Assembly: GCA_017466455.1 (NCBI GenBank)
Contig: JAFTUD010000022.1
Coordinates: 1-64,000 of the forward strand
Direction of reading: 5' to 3'
DNA length: 64,000 bases
Source of the DNA: Clostridia bacterium
GTDB taxonomy: Bacteria; Bacillota_A; Clostridia; Oscillospirales; CAG-272
This document shows positions 24,993 to 35,012 of this stretch, in pieces. Below the pieces are notes generated by a model that saw only the letters and a list, made by a program, of their open reading frames with translations, had not been told where the DNA came from and made no database searches. Positions within the stretch are counted from its first letter, which is position 1, and each line of letters opens with the position of its first letter. Both the position numbers and the translations under genes were made by a program.

Positions 24993-27182
24993 ATGAAAAA
25001 ATCAGTATGGATAACCCACCCCGAGGCAACCGCCTCCGACAACAAAACTTACTTTTTTAAGAAAAGCTTCTCGCTTGATGCTGTTGTGCCTTGCTTTGTT
25101 GAGGTATCGGCGCAGGCGCGATACAGGCTTTACATAAACGGCGCGCTTGTTTGCGTCGGTCCTTGCAAAGGCACACGCGAGGCTACATACTTTGATGCCG
25201 TTGATGTAACAAAGTTTCTCAAAGTCGGCGAAAACGAAATTTTTGCCGAGGTTCTTCAACTCGTTTCGACCGATATGGAAGGTAAAATGTCGCCTATTGC
25301 GGGCGTGCTACGAGTTGGTGCGATGCTTTTCGCCCTTGAACTTGTAGTTGGCGACACTGTTATCAAAACCGACGACAGTTGGCTCGTTTGCAAGGTTGAC
25401 GGCATTGAGCATATAAGCGCGCGCTCCTGTCACGATGCCACAACGAGAGAAAAACACGACTCTGTGGCTGTAAAAGAGGCAAAATTCGTTCAAGCGAAGG
25501 TGCGCACAGGCATTTCTAACGGAGAGGCGGACCACTACTGGTGGGGCTCTACAAACAAGTGTTTCCTCTTTGAGCGCCCTATTCCTATGCTTGATTTCCA
25601 AGACAAAACGAGCATGATTTCCTTTGATGGCGAATTTTTTGAAGTTCCGTATCTAACATTTGGTTTCCCTCGCTTTAAAGTTAGCGGAAAAGGAAGCGTT
25701 GACCTTGTATACTTTGAGTGTTTCGACTCCGATAGGGGCAAGACAAACGGTGATAGAACTGATCGCACAAAAGGTATTTGCCGTGAAATGATTGACACTG
25801 TTGTCGTTGATGGCGAATACATATTTGACCCGTTTTGGTTCAGGTGCTTCCGCTTTATAAAGGTAGAAAAGACGGGTGATGTATCTGTAAAGCTCGAAAA
25901 ATTCACCGAGGTCAACTACCCAATGTTCCCACGCACTGACTACGATTTCGGCAGGGGTGACGACAACGCTCTTTGGGAAATAAGCGTGCGCACACTTCAG
26001 CGCTGTATGCACGAAACATACGAGGACTGTCCATTCTATGAACAGCTTCAATATGCAATGGACACATCCTTGCAAATGGTTTATAATTACCAACTTACCG
26101 ATGATGACGCACTCGCCCGTAAAGCGATGAACGATTTCGCTCACGCTCAGCATGCCGACGGTCTTATGCCGTCAAGGACGCCCTCGGTTGGCGATCAGCA
26201 TATCCCTACCTTCCAATTCTACTTTATATTTATGGTGTACGCTCACTATATTCGCTTCGGCGACAAGACTCTCGTGCGCTCGCACCTTCGCGCTATGGAC
26301 GGCGTTATTGAGTGGTTCAGGCGTCATATGACCGAGCAGGGGCTCGTTGGTCAGAGCAAGTATTGGAACTTCGTTGACTGGGCAACCCCTTGGAGCTATG
26401 TCGAGGGCAAAAACGACGGTGGCGTGCCTGTAAATATTGACGGCGGTGAGATAGGAATTTACAACCCTATGATGGCTTACTTCCTGCGCTGTGCCTCAAA
26501 GCTTAATGCGGTTTGTGGCAGGACCGATGTCGCAAGAGAATATACCGACCTTGCTGATATGATTTGCGAGAATACTAATAAATATTTTTGGAATGAGGAA
26601 AAGGGGCTTTACGCCGATGACCTCACCCACTCACGCTACTCACAGCATATGCAGACATGGTGCGTGCTAAGCGGTACTGCAAAGCGCCAAAGGGCTCGCC
26701 AAATTATGGAGCGCTCTCTTGACCTTGACGCAAAGGCGACCTACGCGTTCGCTTACTTCTACTTCAGAGCCCTTGAGGCGGTCGGTATGTACGATAAGAC
26801 CGAGGAAATGATGAACTCTTACCGTGGTCTTCTCAAATTTAACTGCACTACCATCCCCGAAACGCCGACAAGCTCCCGTAGCGATTGCCACGCGTGGGGC
26901 GCACTCGCAATTTATGAGTTTAGCGCAACTGTCCTCGGCGTACGAACATATGATGTAAACGAAAAATCTGTTTCAATTAAGCCGTATATCAAAAACCGTG
27001 ATAGCGCAAGAGGCACTGTGTCCTCTATCGGCGGTGATATCTTCGTTTCGTGGAAAAAGCAAGGCGATACCTTCACTATCCATGTGAAATCTAACCCCGA
27101 TGTAAGAAAGGTAATCTACCTGCCAAACGGCGATATCTATGAAACATCTAACTCCGAAATCTCTCTCACCTGCGAGATTTGA
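24993..27182 (+). CDS. GH78-like alpha-L-rhamnosidase family protein
   Basis: A 729-residue protein with the architecture of bacterial alpha-L-rhamnosidases: N-terminal beta domains (ARYRLYINGALVCVGPCKGT), an (alpha/alpha)6 catalytic barrel from ~residue 320 (MHETYEDCPFYEQLQYAMD holds the conserved acidic block; GLMPSRTPSVGDQHIPTF follows) and a C-terminal beta sandwich (SIKPYIKNRDSARGTVSS). It should trim terminal rhamnose or a related sugar from plant oligosaccharides in the cytosol, as there is no signal peptide. The ribosome site is weak (ATGGAT). It stands alone between repeat blocks. Confidence 0.8.
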   Translation: MKKSVWITHPEATASDNKTYFFKKSFSLDAVVPCFVEVSAQARYRLYINGALVCVGPCKGTREATYFDAVDVTKFLKVGENEIFAEVLQLVSTDMEGKMSPIAGVLRVGAMLFALELVVGDTVIKTDDSWLVCKVDGIEHISARSCHDATTREKHDSVAVKEAKFVQAKVRTGISNGEADHYWWGSTNKCFLFERPIPMLDFQDKTSMISFDGEFFEVPYLTFGFPRFKVSGKGSVDLVYFECFDSDRGKTNGDRTDRTKGICREMIDTVVVDGEYIFDPFWFRCFRFIKVEKTGDVSVKLEKFTEVNYPMFPRTDYDFGRGDDNALWEISVRTLQRCMHETYEDCPFYEQLQYAMDTSLQMVYNYQLTDDDALARKAMNDFAHAQHADGLMPSRTPSVGDQHIPTFQFYFIFMVYAHYIRFGDKTLVRSHLRAMDGVIEWFRRHMTEQGLVGQSKYWNFVDWATPWSYVEGKNDGGVPVNIDGGEIGIYNPMMAYFLRCASKLNAVCGRTDVAREYTDLADMICENTNKYFWNEEKGLYADDLTHSRYSQHMQTWCVLSGTAKRQRARQIMERSLDLDAKATYAFAYFYFRALEAVGMYDKTEEMMNSYRGLLKFNCTTIPETPTSSRSDCHAWGALAIYEFSATVLGVRTYDVNEKSVSIKPYIKNRDSARGTVSSIGGDIFVSWKKQGDTFTIHVKSNPDVRKVIYLPNGDIYETSNSEISLTCEI

Positions 27183-27198
27183 CGGGGGATTGTGATGT

Positions 27199-27548
27199 AT
27201 TCTTACTTTTCTTTAGCAAAAGAAAAGTAAGGCAAAAGAAAGCGAAATAAAATAAGACAAATAACAATGTAAAAGGAGGAAATGAGCGCGCTCCCACCAA
27301 AGAAGCCTTGATGGTTTTAAATGGTTAGGAGCAAGCAACTTCTTCCAAATATTAAAATTAAAATAATATGAAAGGAAACCGTGTTTTAGTCCTTGAAAAA
27401 TCCAACGGCACATTTTAGCCGTTCAGGACAAGCAAGACAAGGCGGACTGGAAACCGTGGGCGAAGGTGTATTTACATACTCCGAGGTCATGGTTGAAGCC
27501 CAACGCAGTATTGCGCCGTCATCAACGGCTAAAACACCACTCAAAAAA
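27199..27548. repeat. P hairpin and E element before mgsA
   Basis: A P hairpin at 27199-27243 (TTACTTTTCTTT/AAAGAAAAGTAA) is followed by an E element at 27400-27535 with central stem ACCGTG/CATGGT, hairpin GTGTAT/ATACTC, and perfect 11-bp outer arms TTTTAGCCGTT/AACGGCTAAAA. It is the only E copy lying 5' of a plus-strand gene. Confidence 0.75.
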
Positions 27549-27914
27549 ATGAGAATAGCTTTAATTGCACACGACAAGAAAAAAGACGAAATGATTAAGC
27601 TCGCCATCGAATATAAGGATGTGCTTTCGCACCATGAGCTTTTTGCTACCGGTACGACGGGCACGCTTGTAATGGGCGAAACGGGACTTGCGGTTAATAG
27701 AATGAAAAGCGGTCCGCTTGGAGGCGACCAACAAATCGGCTCTATGGTTGCCGAGGGTAAGCTCGACCTTATTGTGTTCCTTCGCGACCCACTTACCTCT
27801 CAGCCTCACGAGCCCGATGTAAGCGCGCTTTTGCGCCTTTGCGATGTTCAATCAATTCCTCTTGCTACTAATGTGGCAAGTGCGAAGATTATGCTCTCGG
27901 CTCTTGTAAAATGA
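27549..27914 (+). CDS. mgsA: Methylglyoxal synthase
   Basis: A 121-residue Mgs[48 protein letters not shown] and [20 protein letters not shown] carry the phosphate-binding and catalytic residues. It converts dihydroxyacetone phosphate to methylglyoxal, a glycolytic overflow route. The protein family begins at the ATG 27549; the frame is open upstream through the E repeat to a TTG at 27393, but that part is repeat sequence. No good ribosome site precedes 27549, which may mean translation depends on structure in the repeat. Confidence 0.93.
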   Translation: MRIALIAHDKKKDEMIKLAIEYKDVLSHHELFATGTTGTLVMGETGLAVNRMKSGPLGGDQQIGSMVAEGKLDLIVFLRDPLTSQPHEPDVSALLRLCDVQSIPLATNVASAKIMLSALVK

Positions 27915-27935
27915 TCATAACATCAATAAAAACAC

Positions 27936-27965
27936 AAAAACAGCCACATATGTGGCTGTTTTTTT
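27936..27965 (+). terminator. Terminator of mgsA
   Basis: AAAAACAGCCACATA and TATGTGGCTGTTTTT form a perfect stem followed by T. The same stem is split around the XRE gene at 5412/6466. Confidence 0.88.
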
Positions 27966-28292
27966 GCCCGAGTGCCTCGGGTGGCAATATCCGACTTTAT
28001 TTAGTATAAATTGTTTCTACACGCCCCGAGCAATATTCTAACCTATCACTCCGAATTCCGAACTCCGCATTCCGCATTCTGAATTGCTTCCGTACACTAC
28101 GAAGCAATATTCTTCATTCCGCATTCCGAACTCCGAATTCCGCACTTGCGATAGCACCGTTCCGCATTGCGACTCCCTTCGGTCGCGTGCATGGCTACCA
28201 CCAGCCAATCGTTCTTCGCGTCGCTTGAACTCTTGGGGTGTGCGCGCATCCGAACTCCGAATTCCGAATTCCGAACTTGCATCAGCACCATT
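27966..28292. repeat. Mosaic repeat block (M, heptamers, S)
   Basis: An M element (GTGCCTCGGG start, CCCCGAGCAATATTC), heptamers CCGAATTCCGAACTCCGC near 28050-28080 and 28115-28140, and an S module at 28168-28251 whose stem CCAA-GTTC/GAAC-TTGG differs from other copies by paired changes. Heptamers then run to the CotH gene's 3' end. Confidence 0.78.
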
Positions 28293-30413
28293 CTACGAAT
28301 TCGGGTATTGCGAAAGCATATATTCAAGAGATTTAGCGAGGTAGTCACGGACATAGCCGACCTGCCCCTCCCATGTTTTGATTTTTACCATATCGGAGCA
28401 ATTTGGGCGGACATAGATATTCAAAATATCCCATTTTTCAAAGTTGCGATTGAACGCTTGCGGACACGAAAGGATATAGTTAAATTCCTCGGACAGGGTC
28501 GCCTCTATTGTGCTTTTATACTCGTGAAGATATTTCGTCACGAGCGCCTTGAACTCATCAAATTTGAACAGTCCGTAAAACCACTCATTATTATTTTTCG
28601 CATACAGGTTGTCAATATTTAGAGCATCTCTATTATAATCAATATTACCAACTGCCCTATCAAAATCCCACACAGGTCCGCACTCCATCTTGCCACCTGC
28701 GTCCTTATGGATAAAGAAGCTTGACCAACCAACATCTGCGCCACGAAACAGCTCAAAGATGATATACGCCTGCGCAAATGAGTCAACATCAATAAGCTCG
28801 CAAACCGCCTCATAGTCGCTTCCAGCTTCAAGCACACGCATACATCTCTCAATATATGTCCTTATGTAGTCAATATACTCCTGCTTAAATAGCTCGCTAT
28901 CGGGATCGGGGAATTTTACGACATATGAGCGCTCGTATTCCGTACCCTCAGCGCCTTGATTGCACGCAAGGGTCGTTTTTATCTTAAAGCCGATGCCGTC
29001 ATTTCTTCCGTCAAGCTCAATTAGGTAGCCTGTATCGGTTGAGGCGTAGCTCTTTGTGACATCAACACGGTCCTCTGCCACCTCGATTTGCTCGCAAAGC
29101 AAATACACGCCCCTGTATTCGTAATTCACCCAAAGCTCAACAAGAGTAACGCCTGTTGTTTCACCAAGGTGCGAAAGCTCCTTAGCGGTCATATACGCAA
29201 GGTAGTTCCTCACAAGGCTCTTATCGGTATAGTTTGGAATGAGGGTCCAATCCCTCGCCTCTCCGTGGCCGAAAAGGTCAACCTTAGAGTTGAATTTTAG
29301 CTTATATGGCTTTTTATCGGACTCCTCCCACGAGGTATTACCCCTGCCACGCACCTGCGCAACCTCATCAAAGAGCATATTCTCAATGTTTGTGGCGTTG
29401 ACGGTGCAATTAAGATATTCCTCTTTTGACACGATAGGGGCAAAGCCCTCGGTATTTATGGACAAAACAGGAAGCTCTCGGCTGTCCTCAACGAAGATTG
29501 CCTTAATGTCAAGGTCGTCGCTTGGAGTTATTGAAAGAGTGGGCGATGTATCTCCCGTTGACCAGCAAAGGAACTTATAGCCCTGCCTTGTGGCGGTTGC
29601 GGTAACAACGCTCATATTCTCGCCATCGGCAACAGTCTGTGAAAGCTCTCCGCTGACCGTGCCAAGGTCGGTGTTATTTGATGATACAGTAATGTTATAA
29701 TATCTATGGAAAATTGCAGTATATGTGAAGTCTGCCTCGGGGGCATCTCGCCTCTCGGGTGACAAATTACCATCGCTCCAGCCCATAAATCGGTAGCCCT
29801 CGCTTGCAACTGCGCGCACAGGGGCGGTCCTTTCACCGATTACGACTGTTTGCTCACGCTCGCCCGTGACATGTCCACCCTCGGTAGCGGAATAATGAAT
29901 TGTTGCGGTGGGGATTTTTTCAAATATGGCGGTATGTGTGCGACTTTCGGTTACAATATCGCTCCTTTTGGGGTTGGTGTTGCCATCGTCCCAAGTGACA
30001 AAGAGGTAGCCCTCGCTCGCTATTGCCTCAACCTCGGCGGTGTTTTCGTATTGATTTAGGGTTTGACTTGCCTCGCCCTCAACATATCCGCCCTCGCTTG
30101 CCTTATACTCTATTGTAAGGGGTAATCTTTCAAAGGTTGCGGTAAATGTGGCACTAAGTGATAGCTCATCCTGTCTTCTCGCCTCGCCAAGACCGTCGCT
30201 CCAGCAAACGAACTGATAGCCGTCGTTTGGCTTTGCCTCAACCGCCTCAAATAAAACTCTTTCATTTGAAAACTTAGATTGATATATCATTCCAACGATT
30301 GTTCCACCCTCGCCTGCCTCGTACTTGACAACGATTTCCTGCTTTTCACCGCAGGACACAAGCACGAAAATTAGCAAAAATGCGACACATATCCCAAGTA
30401 AAAGTCGTTTCAT
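28293..30413 (-). CDS. CotH-kinase-family lipoprotein with repeat domains
   Basis: A 706-residue secreted lipoprotein: signal peptide LLLGICVAFLLIFVLVSC with lipidated Cys21; four ~70-residue InlB-type beta repeats (pattern ASEGYLFVTWDDGN), residues ~27-310; then a CotH kinase domain with QVRGRGNTSW, KKPYKLKFN and GPVWDFDRAVGN. CotH kinases phosphorylate surface or spore-coat proteins, but many gut bacterial members are uncharacterised. Starts at ATG 30413 behind AAGGGGGAG and a consensus promoter. Its last codons (CCGAATTCG) resemble the adjoining heptamer repeats. Confidence 0.85.
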   Translation of the reverse strand: MKRLLLGICVAFLLIFVLVSCGEKQEIVVKYEAGEGGTIVGMIYQSKFSNERVLFEAVEAKPNDGYQFVCWSDGLGEARRQDELSLSATFTATFERLPLTIEYKASEGGYVEGEASQTLNQYENTAEVEAIASEGYLFVTWDDGNTNPKRSDIVTESRTHTAIFEKIPTATIHYSATEGGHVTGEREQTVVIGERTAPVRAVASEGYRFMGWSDGNLSPERRDAPEADFTYTAIFHRYYNITVSSNNTDLGTVSGELSQTVADGENMSVVTATATRQGYKFLCWSTGDTSPTLSITPSDDLDIKAIFVEDSRELPVLSINTEGFAPIVSKEEYLNCTVNATNIENMLFDEVAQVRGRGNTSWEESDKKPYKLKFNSKVDLFGHGEARDWTLIPNYTDKSLVRNYLAYMTAKELSHLGETTGVTLVELWVNYEYRGVYLLCEQIEVAEDRVDVTKSYASTDTGYLIELDGRNDGIGFKIKTTLACNQGAEGTEYERSYVVKFPDPDSELFKQEYIDYIRTYIERCMRVLEAGSDYEAVCELIDVDSFAQAYIIFELFRGADVGWSSFFIHKDAGGKMECGPVWDFDRAVGNIDYNRDALNIDNLYAKNNNEWFYGLFKFDEFKALVTKYLHEYKSTIEATLSEEFNYILSCPQAFNRNFEKWDILNIYVRPNCSDMVKIKTWEGQVGYVRDYLAKSLEYMLSQYPNS

Positions 30414-30442
30414 TTGCGCTCCCCCTTTTTTCTCTTTATTTT

Positions 30443-30471
30443 ATTGTAGCACAAAAAAAGCGATATTTCAA
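30443..30471 (-). promoter_or_regulatory. Promoter of the CotH gene
   Basis: TTGAAA, 17-base spacer ending TGTGC, TACAAT; the same TGTGC-TAYAAT form as the XRE promoter. Confidence 0.7.
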
Positions 30472-30527
30472 GGCGTGTTTTAAATCTACATATTATAGGA
30501 GCGCTTTTCTTAGCCCAAAAGCAAAGC

Positions 30528-30563
30528 AAAAGGAGCTGTTACAACGGTGACAGCCCCTTTTTT
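30528..30563 (-). terminator. Terminator of pgsA
   Basis: On the minus strand GGGGCTGT and ACAGCTCC pair with a 10-base loop, followed by TTTTG. Confidence 0.65.
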
Positions 30564-30593
30564 CTATAAGATTTTCTTGCTTCGCTTACGGAA

Positions 30594-31169
30594 TTATTTA
30601 TCCTTGCTAAGAACGCTCCAGTAGGTTTTGAGATAGTCAATTCCCGAGCCGATGGTCATTACAAGCATTGCAAATACGAGAATGTACGATGCGATAAATT
30701 TCGTGTCAAATACATAAAGCATAAACACAGGCTCAAGGATAAGCACTAATATTGCGGCAATCTGCGTAACTGTCTTGCACTTTCCAAACCAGCATGCGGC
30801 AACTACGCCAACCTCGCTGTTTGCGCATACAAGGCGGATTGAGGTAACTCCAAGCTCACGAAGGAATACGATTGCGCTTGCCCAAATCATTACCTGCTGT
30901 AAAGCACCTGTGCTTTTTACAGTGAGAACTAAAAGCGCCGCAAATACCATAAATTTGTCAGCAAGCGGGTCCATAAACTTGCCGAAATTCGTTACAAGAT
31001 TGTGCTTTCTTGCAATCTTTCCGTCAAGCATATCGGTAAATGCGGTAATTCCAAATACTACCGCCGAAACAAGTCCGCATACAAGCGGATTTTTGATGTA
31101 GAGCATACATGCCATAAATACAGGCACAAGTATCGCCCTTAGCATTGTTAATTTGTTTGGTAAATTCAT
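30594..31169 (-). CDS. pgsA: CDP-diacylglycerol--glycerol-3-phosphate 3-phosphatidyltransferase
   Basis: A 191-residue integral membrane enzyme with the CDP-alcohol phosphatidyltransferase motif DMLDGKIARKHNLVTNFGKF then MDPLADK. It makes phosphatidylglycerol phosphate, the committed step of anionic phospholipid synthesis. ATG 31169 lies behind GGAAAGGTGG; an in-frame GTG three codons upstream would overlap that site. It lies downstream of rimO across an E element and P hairpin. Confidence 0.93.
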   Translation of the reverse strand: MNLPNKLTMLRAILVPVFMACMLYIKNPLVCGLVSAVVFGITAFTDMLDGKIARKHNLVTNFGKFMDPLADKFMVFAALLVLTVKSTGALQQVMIWASAIVFLRELGVTSIRLVCANSEVGVVAACWFGKCKTVTQIAAILVLILEPVFMLYVFDTKFIASYILVFAMLVMTIGSGIDYLKTYWSVLSKDK

Positions 31170-31188
31170 AGTAACCACCTTTCCTTTA

Positions 31189-31395
31189 CTTTTTCTTTAA
31201 TAGAAGAAAAAGTAAAACAAAAAGAAAATATATCAAAAGATTTATTTTTGCCTTTTCAATCCGAAGGCGTGTTATCGGTCGTTCAGGACAAGTTAGACAA
31301 GGCGCACCGGAAATGGCGGGCGCAGGCGCACTTTGCGTGCGTCAAGGTCGACATTGAGGAGCAACGCAGTATAACGCAGTCATCAACGACCGAGA
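31189..31395. repeat. P hairpin and E element between rimO and pgsA
   Basis: P hairpin at 31189-31225 (TACTTTTTCTTT/AGAAAAAGTA). E element at 31258-31395 with hairpin GGCGCAC/GTGCGTC; outer arm TCGGTCGTT at 31275-31283 is an inverted copy of the last two rimO codons plus stop (TCAACGACCGA at 31383-31393). Confidence 0.8.
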
Positions 31396-32714
31396 ACTGC
31401 GATTAAGTCGTAGTCGAGAGCATCTATAATCTCCACCTCAATAAACTCGCCCTCGGCAAGCGCGCCCTTTCGTGCGCTAATAAACACCTTTCCGTCTATA
31501 TCGGGGGCGTTGTCGGCGCTACGGGCACTATATGCCTCACTTACGGGGTCAAACGCCTCTACAAGCACGGTCATTTTCTTGCCTATTTTCTCTTTAAGAA
31601 GCGCTTCGCTGATTTCAAGCTGTTGCGACATTAGAATGTCGTATCTATCCTGCTTTACCTGCTCATCTATTTGGTCATCAAAGTCGTAAGCAGGCGTGCC
31701 CTCCTCTCTTGAATAGGTGAATGCGCCGAAGTGGTCAAATTTCGCCTCTTTTATAAACTCGCAAAGCTCCAAAAAGTCCTCCTCGGTCTCACCGGGGAAG
31801 CCGACAATAGCGGTTGAGCGAATGGAAATGCCCTCAACCTGTGTGCGTAATTTCTTAATCACGCTACGCACAAGCTCCCCATTACCGCGCCTGTTCATTC
31901 TCTTAAGAATTTTTGAGCTGATGTGCTGAATGGGCAGGTCTATGTATTTTACGAGCTTTTCGTTTTTGTTAAATTCATCAATCAATTCATCGGTTATCTT
32001 GTCGGGGTAGCAATATAAAATCCTTATCCATTTTACATCTGTTTCCTCGGCAAGGCGGTGAAGCAGCTCGGCAAGGGCGTATTTTCCGTACAGGTCAATA
32101 CCGTATGCGGTGGTGTCCTGTCCTACAACGACAAGCTCCTTAATTCCAAGCCCCGAAACAAGCTCATTCGCCTCTTTTATAATATCATCAATCGGGCGTG
32201 AACGGAATTTTCCGCGAATGTCGGGAATGGCGCAATATGTGCATCTGTTGTTACAGCCCTCAGAGATTTTAAGGTATGCCATGGCATCTCCCGTGGTAAC
32301 AATTCGGTCACCGCCGAGGGCGACCTCGTTTTTGTCCTTAAACTCCGAAAACCTCTCGCCACGCTCAACTGCCTCAATAGCGCTGACAATGCTATGCACG
32401 CTTCCCGTGCCAAGCACAGCGTCAACCTCGGGCATTTCTCGCTCTACCTCCTCACGGTAGCGCTCCGCTAAGCACCCTGTGACAATAATTCCCTTTAAAT
32501 TGTTATGCTCCTTTAGCCACGCAATGTCAAGAATGTTATCAATAGCCTCTTTTTTTGCTTCCTCAATAAAGGCGCAGGTGTTGATAACGACAATATCCGC
32601 CTCGGTTTCATCGGGCGTAATTTCATAGCCCGCCTCAGCGATATGACCGAGCATAACCTCCGTGTCAAGCTGATTTTTAGGACAGCCGAGCGACACAAAG
32701 CCTATTTTTAGCAT
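31383..32714 (-). CDS. rimO: Ribosomal protein S12 methylthiotransferase
   Basis: A 443-residue radical-SAM methylthiotransferase: N-terminal UPF0004 domain (IGFVSLGCPKNQLDTEVMLG), radical SAM CxxxCxxC in EGCNNRCTYCAIP, and a C-terminal TRAM domain. SLGCPKNxxD distinguishes RimO from MiaB. It thiomethylates an aspartate of S12. Order rimO-pgsA is common in Firmicutes. Its stop codon lies in an E repeat arm. Confidence 0.95.
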   Translation of the reverse strand: MLKIGFVSLGCPKNQLDTEVMLGHIAEAGYEITPDETEADIVVINTCAFIEEAKKEAIDNILDIAWLKEHNNLKGIIVTGCLAERYREEVEREMPEVDAVLGTGSVHSIVSAIEAVERGERFSEFKDKNEVALGGDRIVTTGDAMAYLKISEGCNNRCTYCAIPDIRGKFRSRPIDDIIKEANELVSGLGIKELVVVGQDTTAYGIDLYGKYALAELLHRLAEETDVKWIRILYCYPDKITDELIDEFNKNEKLVKYIDLPIQHISSKILKRMNRRGNGELVRSVIKKLRTQVEGISIRSTAIVGFPGETEEDFLELCEFIKEAKFDHFGAFTYSREEGTPAYDFDDQIDEQVKQDRYDILMSQQLEISEALLKEKIGKKMTVLVEAFDPVSEAYSARSADNAPDIDGKVFISARKGALAEGEFIEVEIIDALDYDLIAVLGR

Positions 32715-32742
32715 AAATATTCCTCTTTTTCAGTTGATTTGC

Positions 32743-33381
32743 TTATTCGGCGGATTGAAAAATCCTGATCGCCTCTTTGATTTCACCCGCACCGTAGCCG
32801 TAGCTCATAAGCGAGCGCATCATCTTTTGGATTTCAACCGCCTCAGAGGGAAGCGGATTGTACTTGTGCTCCAAAATCCAAGCGCAGTTTTCGGCAAAGT
32901 TGATGTCCTTAAGCGCCTCTTTAGTGTACTCAAAAACATCCTTTCTGATGTAGCCCTTGGAAATAAGCTCCTCAACTATTTTAATTTTTCCGTATTTTTT
33001 CTTCAGATATGTGTCAATTAAAAGACCCATTTGCTTTTTCTCATCAATGTATCCGCGATGCTCCATATAGAGCGCAACATTTTCGCAAAGCTCTCTTGAA
33101 AAGCCCTGCTTCTGAAGCTTCATAACAAGCATTTTCTTGTTGTTTTCTCCATAGGAGAGAATGGAAAATGCGTGTCGGCGAGCATTGTCAAAGAGATGCT
33201 CCTCTCTTATCTTGAGAAAATGCTCATCATCAATGATTTCCCCTTGATCAAGGTCAAACCTGTCATATTGATCGGGAGAAATGGGCATCTCAAAGCTTGA
33301 GCCAAGAGATGAGGAAATGTAAAGCACATATCCCTGCAGTGTTTTCTTAATTTTTTCAATCTTATAGTAGATTTTATCCAT
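32743..33381 (-). CDS. recX: Regulatory protein RecX
   Basis: A 212-residue RecX with three tandem three-helix repeats (ARRHAFSILSYGENNKKMLV, ALYMEHRGYIDEKKQMGLLI, MMRSLMSYGYGAGEIKEAI). It modulates RecA filaments. It lies about 350 bases downstream of recA on the same strand, the usual context. ATG at 33381. Confidence 0.88.
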   Translation of the reverse strand: MDKIYYKIEKIKKTLQGYVLYISSSLGSSFEMPISPDQYDRFDLDQGEIIDDEHFLKIREEHLFDNARRHAFSILSYGENNKKMLVMKLQKQGFSRELCENVALYMEHRGYIDEKKQMGLLIDTYLKKKYGKIKIVEELISKGYIRKDVFEYTKEALKDINFAENCAWILEHKYNPLPSEAVEIQKMMRSLMSYGYGAGEIKEAIRIFQSAE

Positions 33382-33499
33382 AAGCTTCCTTTGCGACCCT
33401 TCGGGTCAAATTTGCCCAACCCTTGGGCATGTGGTTTTGTTTTTCTTGGTTTTTTATCTAAGTTATTTTTGATTTTTCAATCCGTCAGCGTGGTGCTTT

Positions 33500-33736
33500 C
33501 GCAAATGCGGAATGCGGAATGCGGAGTTCGGAATGAAGTCCAAATTTCTTTATTCCAACGGCGTGTTTTGGCGCTTTCAGAACCGCTTTTCTCAAATCCA
33601 ACGGCGTGGTTTTGGGGTTTCAGAACGAGTTAGGCTAGGCTCTAATCACCCTACGGGCGAAGGTGTATTTATATACTCCGAGGTCGTAGGGGGATTTAGT
33701 AACGACGCATAACGAAGTTATCAAAGCCCAAAACTA
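33500..33736. repeat. Heptamers and E element at the 3' end of recA
   Basis: Heptamers in reverse orientation (GCGGAATGCGGAGTTCGG) at 33505-33535, then an E element at 33596-33736 with stem CCCTACG/CGTAGGG, hairpin GTGTAT/ATACTC, and outer arms GTTTTGGGGTTT/AAAGCCCAAAAC (11 of 12 paired) touching the recA stop codon. Confidence 0.8.
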
Positions 33737-34858
33737 GTCTTCTATGCCGAGCGCGGAAAGATCAAACTCATCATTATCTACCGGAAGGTCAAAATCCGTA
33801 TCTCCACCTTCTCCGCCTTCGCCGTTTTGGAGCTTTTGCTTGATTTTTTCCTCAAGCTCTGCCATAATTTCGGGATTTGCCTCGAAGTATGCCTTTGTTT
33901 TGTCCTTACCTTGGATTTTCATATCTCCGTAGGAGAAGAATGAGCCACTCTTTTCAACGATGCCAAGCTCTATTGAGAGGTCAATTATTTCGGTTGACTT
34001 GGAAATTCCCGAGCCGTACAAAATATCAAACTCCGCAACCTTAAACGGTGGGGCAACCTTATTTTTAACTACCTTTGCCTTTACATGGTTACCGTATGCT
34101 TCGCTTCCGTTTTTGAGCGTTTCGCTCTTTCTTATATCAATTCTAACCGATGCGTAGAATTTAAGCGCATTACCGCCCGTCGTTGTTTCGGGGTTGCCGT
34201 ACATTACGCCGATTTTGCTTCTTAGCTGGTTAATGAAGATAAGAATACAATTTGATTTATTGATTGCGCCTGTGAGCTTTCTGAGCGCCTGCGACATAAG
34301 CCTTGCCTGAACGCCCATATGGCTATCTCCCATACCGCCCTCAATTTCCTGCTGAGGAACGAGCGCCGCAACGGAGTCAATTACGATAATATCAACCGCG
34401 CCCGAATTGATAAGTGCCTCGGCAATTTCAAGTGCCTGCTCACCGTTATCGGGTTGAGATACCAAAAGCTCATCAGTGTTTACGCCGATTGCCTTTGCGT
34501 ACACAGGGTCAAGCGCATGCTCCGCATCTATAAACGCGGCAGTTCCGCCCTGCTTTTGACATTCCGCTACCGAGTGGAGCGCTATTGTCGTTTTACCTGA
34601 GGATTCAGGTCCGTAAATTTCTATAATTCTTCCCTTTGGAAGTCCGCCAACGCCGAGCGCTAAGTCAAGCGTGAGCGAGCCTGTTGAAACTGCGCTGATT
34701 TTGATGGTTGGTGCGTCGCCCAAGCGAATGATTGAGCCCTCGCCATTCTCCTTCTTAATTTGCGCTATCGCCGTTTCAAGCGCTTTTTTTCTTTGAGCCT
34801 CGGCGCTAAGGTCAGCACCTGTGCCCTTTTTATCTGCTTTTACTACTTTTTTTGCCAT
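33734..34858 (-). CDS. recA: Recombinase RecA
   Basis: A 374-residue RecA: Walker [46 protein letters not shown], and an acidic C-terminal tail. It forms the strand-exchange filament and activates the SOS response. recX follows. No LexA box was recognised upstream; the upstream DNA is heptamer and H repeat. Confidence 0.97.
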   Translation of the reverse strand: MAKKVVKADKKGTGADLSAEAQRKKALETAIAQIKKENGEGSIIRLGDAPTIKISAVSTGSLTLDLALGVGGLPKGRIIEIYGPESSGKTTIALHSVAECQKQGGTAAFIDAEHALDPVYAKAIGVNTDELLVSQPDNGEQALEIAEALINSGAVDIIVIDSVAALVPQQEIEGGMGDSHMGVQARLMSQALRKLTGAINKSNCILIFINQLRSKIGVMYGNPETTTGGNALKFYASVRIDIRKSETLKNGSEAYGNHVKAKVVKNKVAPPFKVAEFDILYGSGISKSTEIIDLSIELGIVEKSGSFFSYGDMKIQGKDKTKAYFEANPEIMAELEEKIKQKLQNGEGGEGGDTDFDLPVDNDEFDLSALGIED

Positions 34859-34869
34859 CTAATGCCTCC

Positions 34870-35012
34870 AAGAGGCAAATGCGGAGTGCGGAGTGCGGAA
34901 TTCGGAATGTGTCCGTTTTTCCTTGACCGCCTGCATTGCCTTTTATTTTTTTAATTTGAATATTTCACGCCCGCAAGGGCATATCGTGTCACGAAGTGAC
35001 CCTTATAGCGTC
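34870..35012. repeat. Heptamers and short H array upstream of recA
   Basis: Heptamers (GCGGAGTGCGGAATTCGG) at 34880-34910 and an H pair at 34972-35012: GCCC/GGGC, ATATCG, GTCAC/GTGAC. recA must be transcribed from within or through this DNA. Confidence 0.7.

Noticed and set aside
28293..28300. Stop-centred foldback at the CotH gene
   Set aside because: The match CCGAATTC/GAATTCGG can be explained by the heptamer repeat itself, so it is not counted as independent support.
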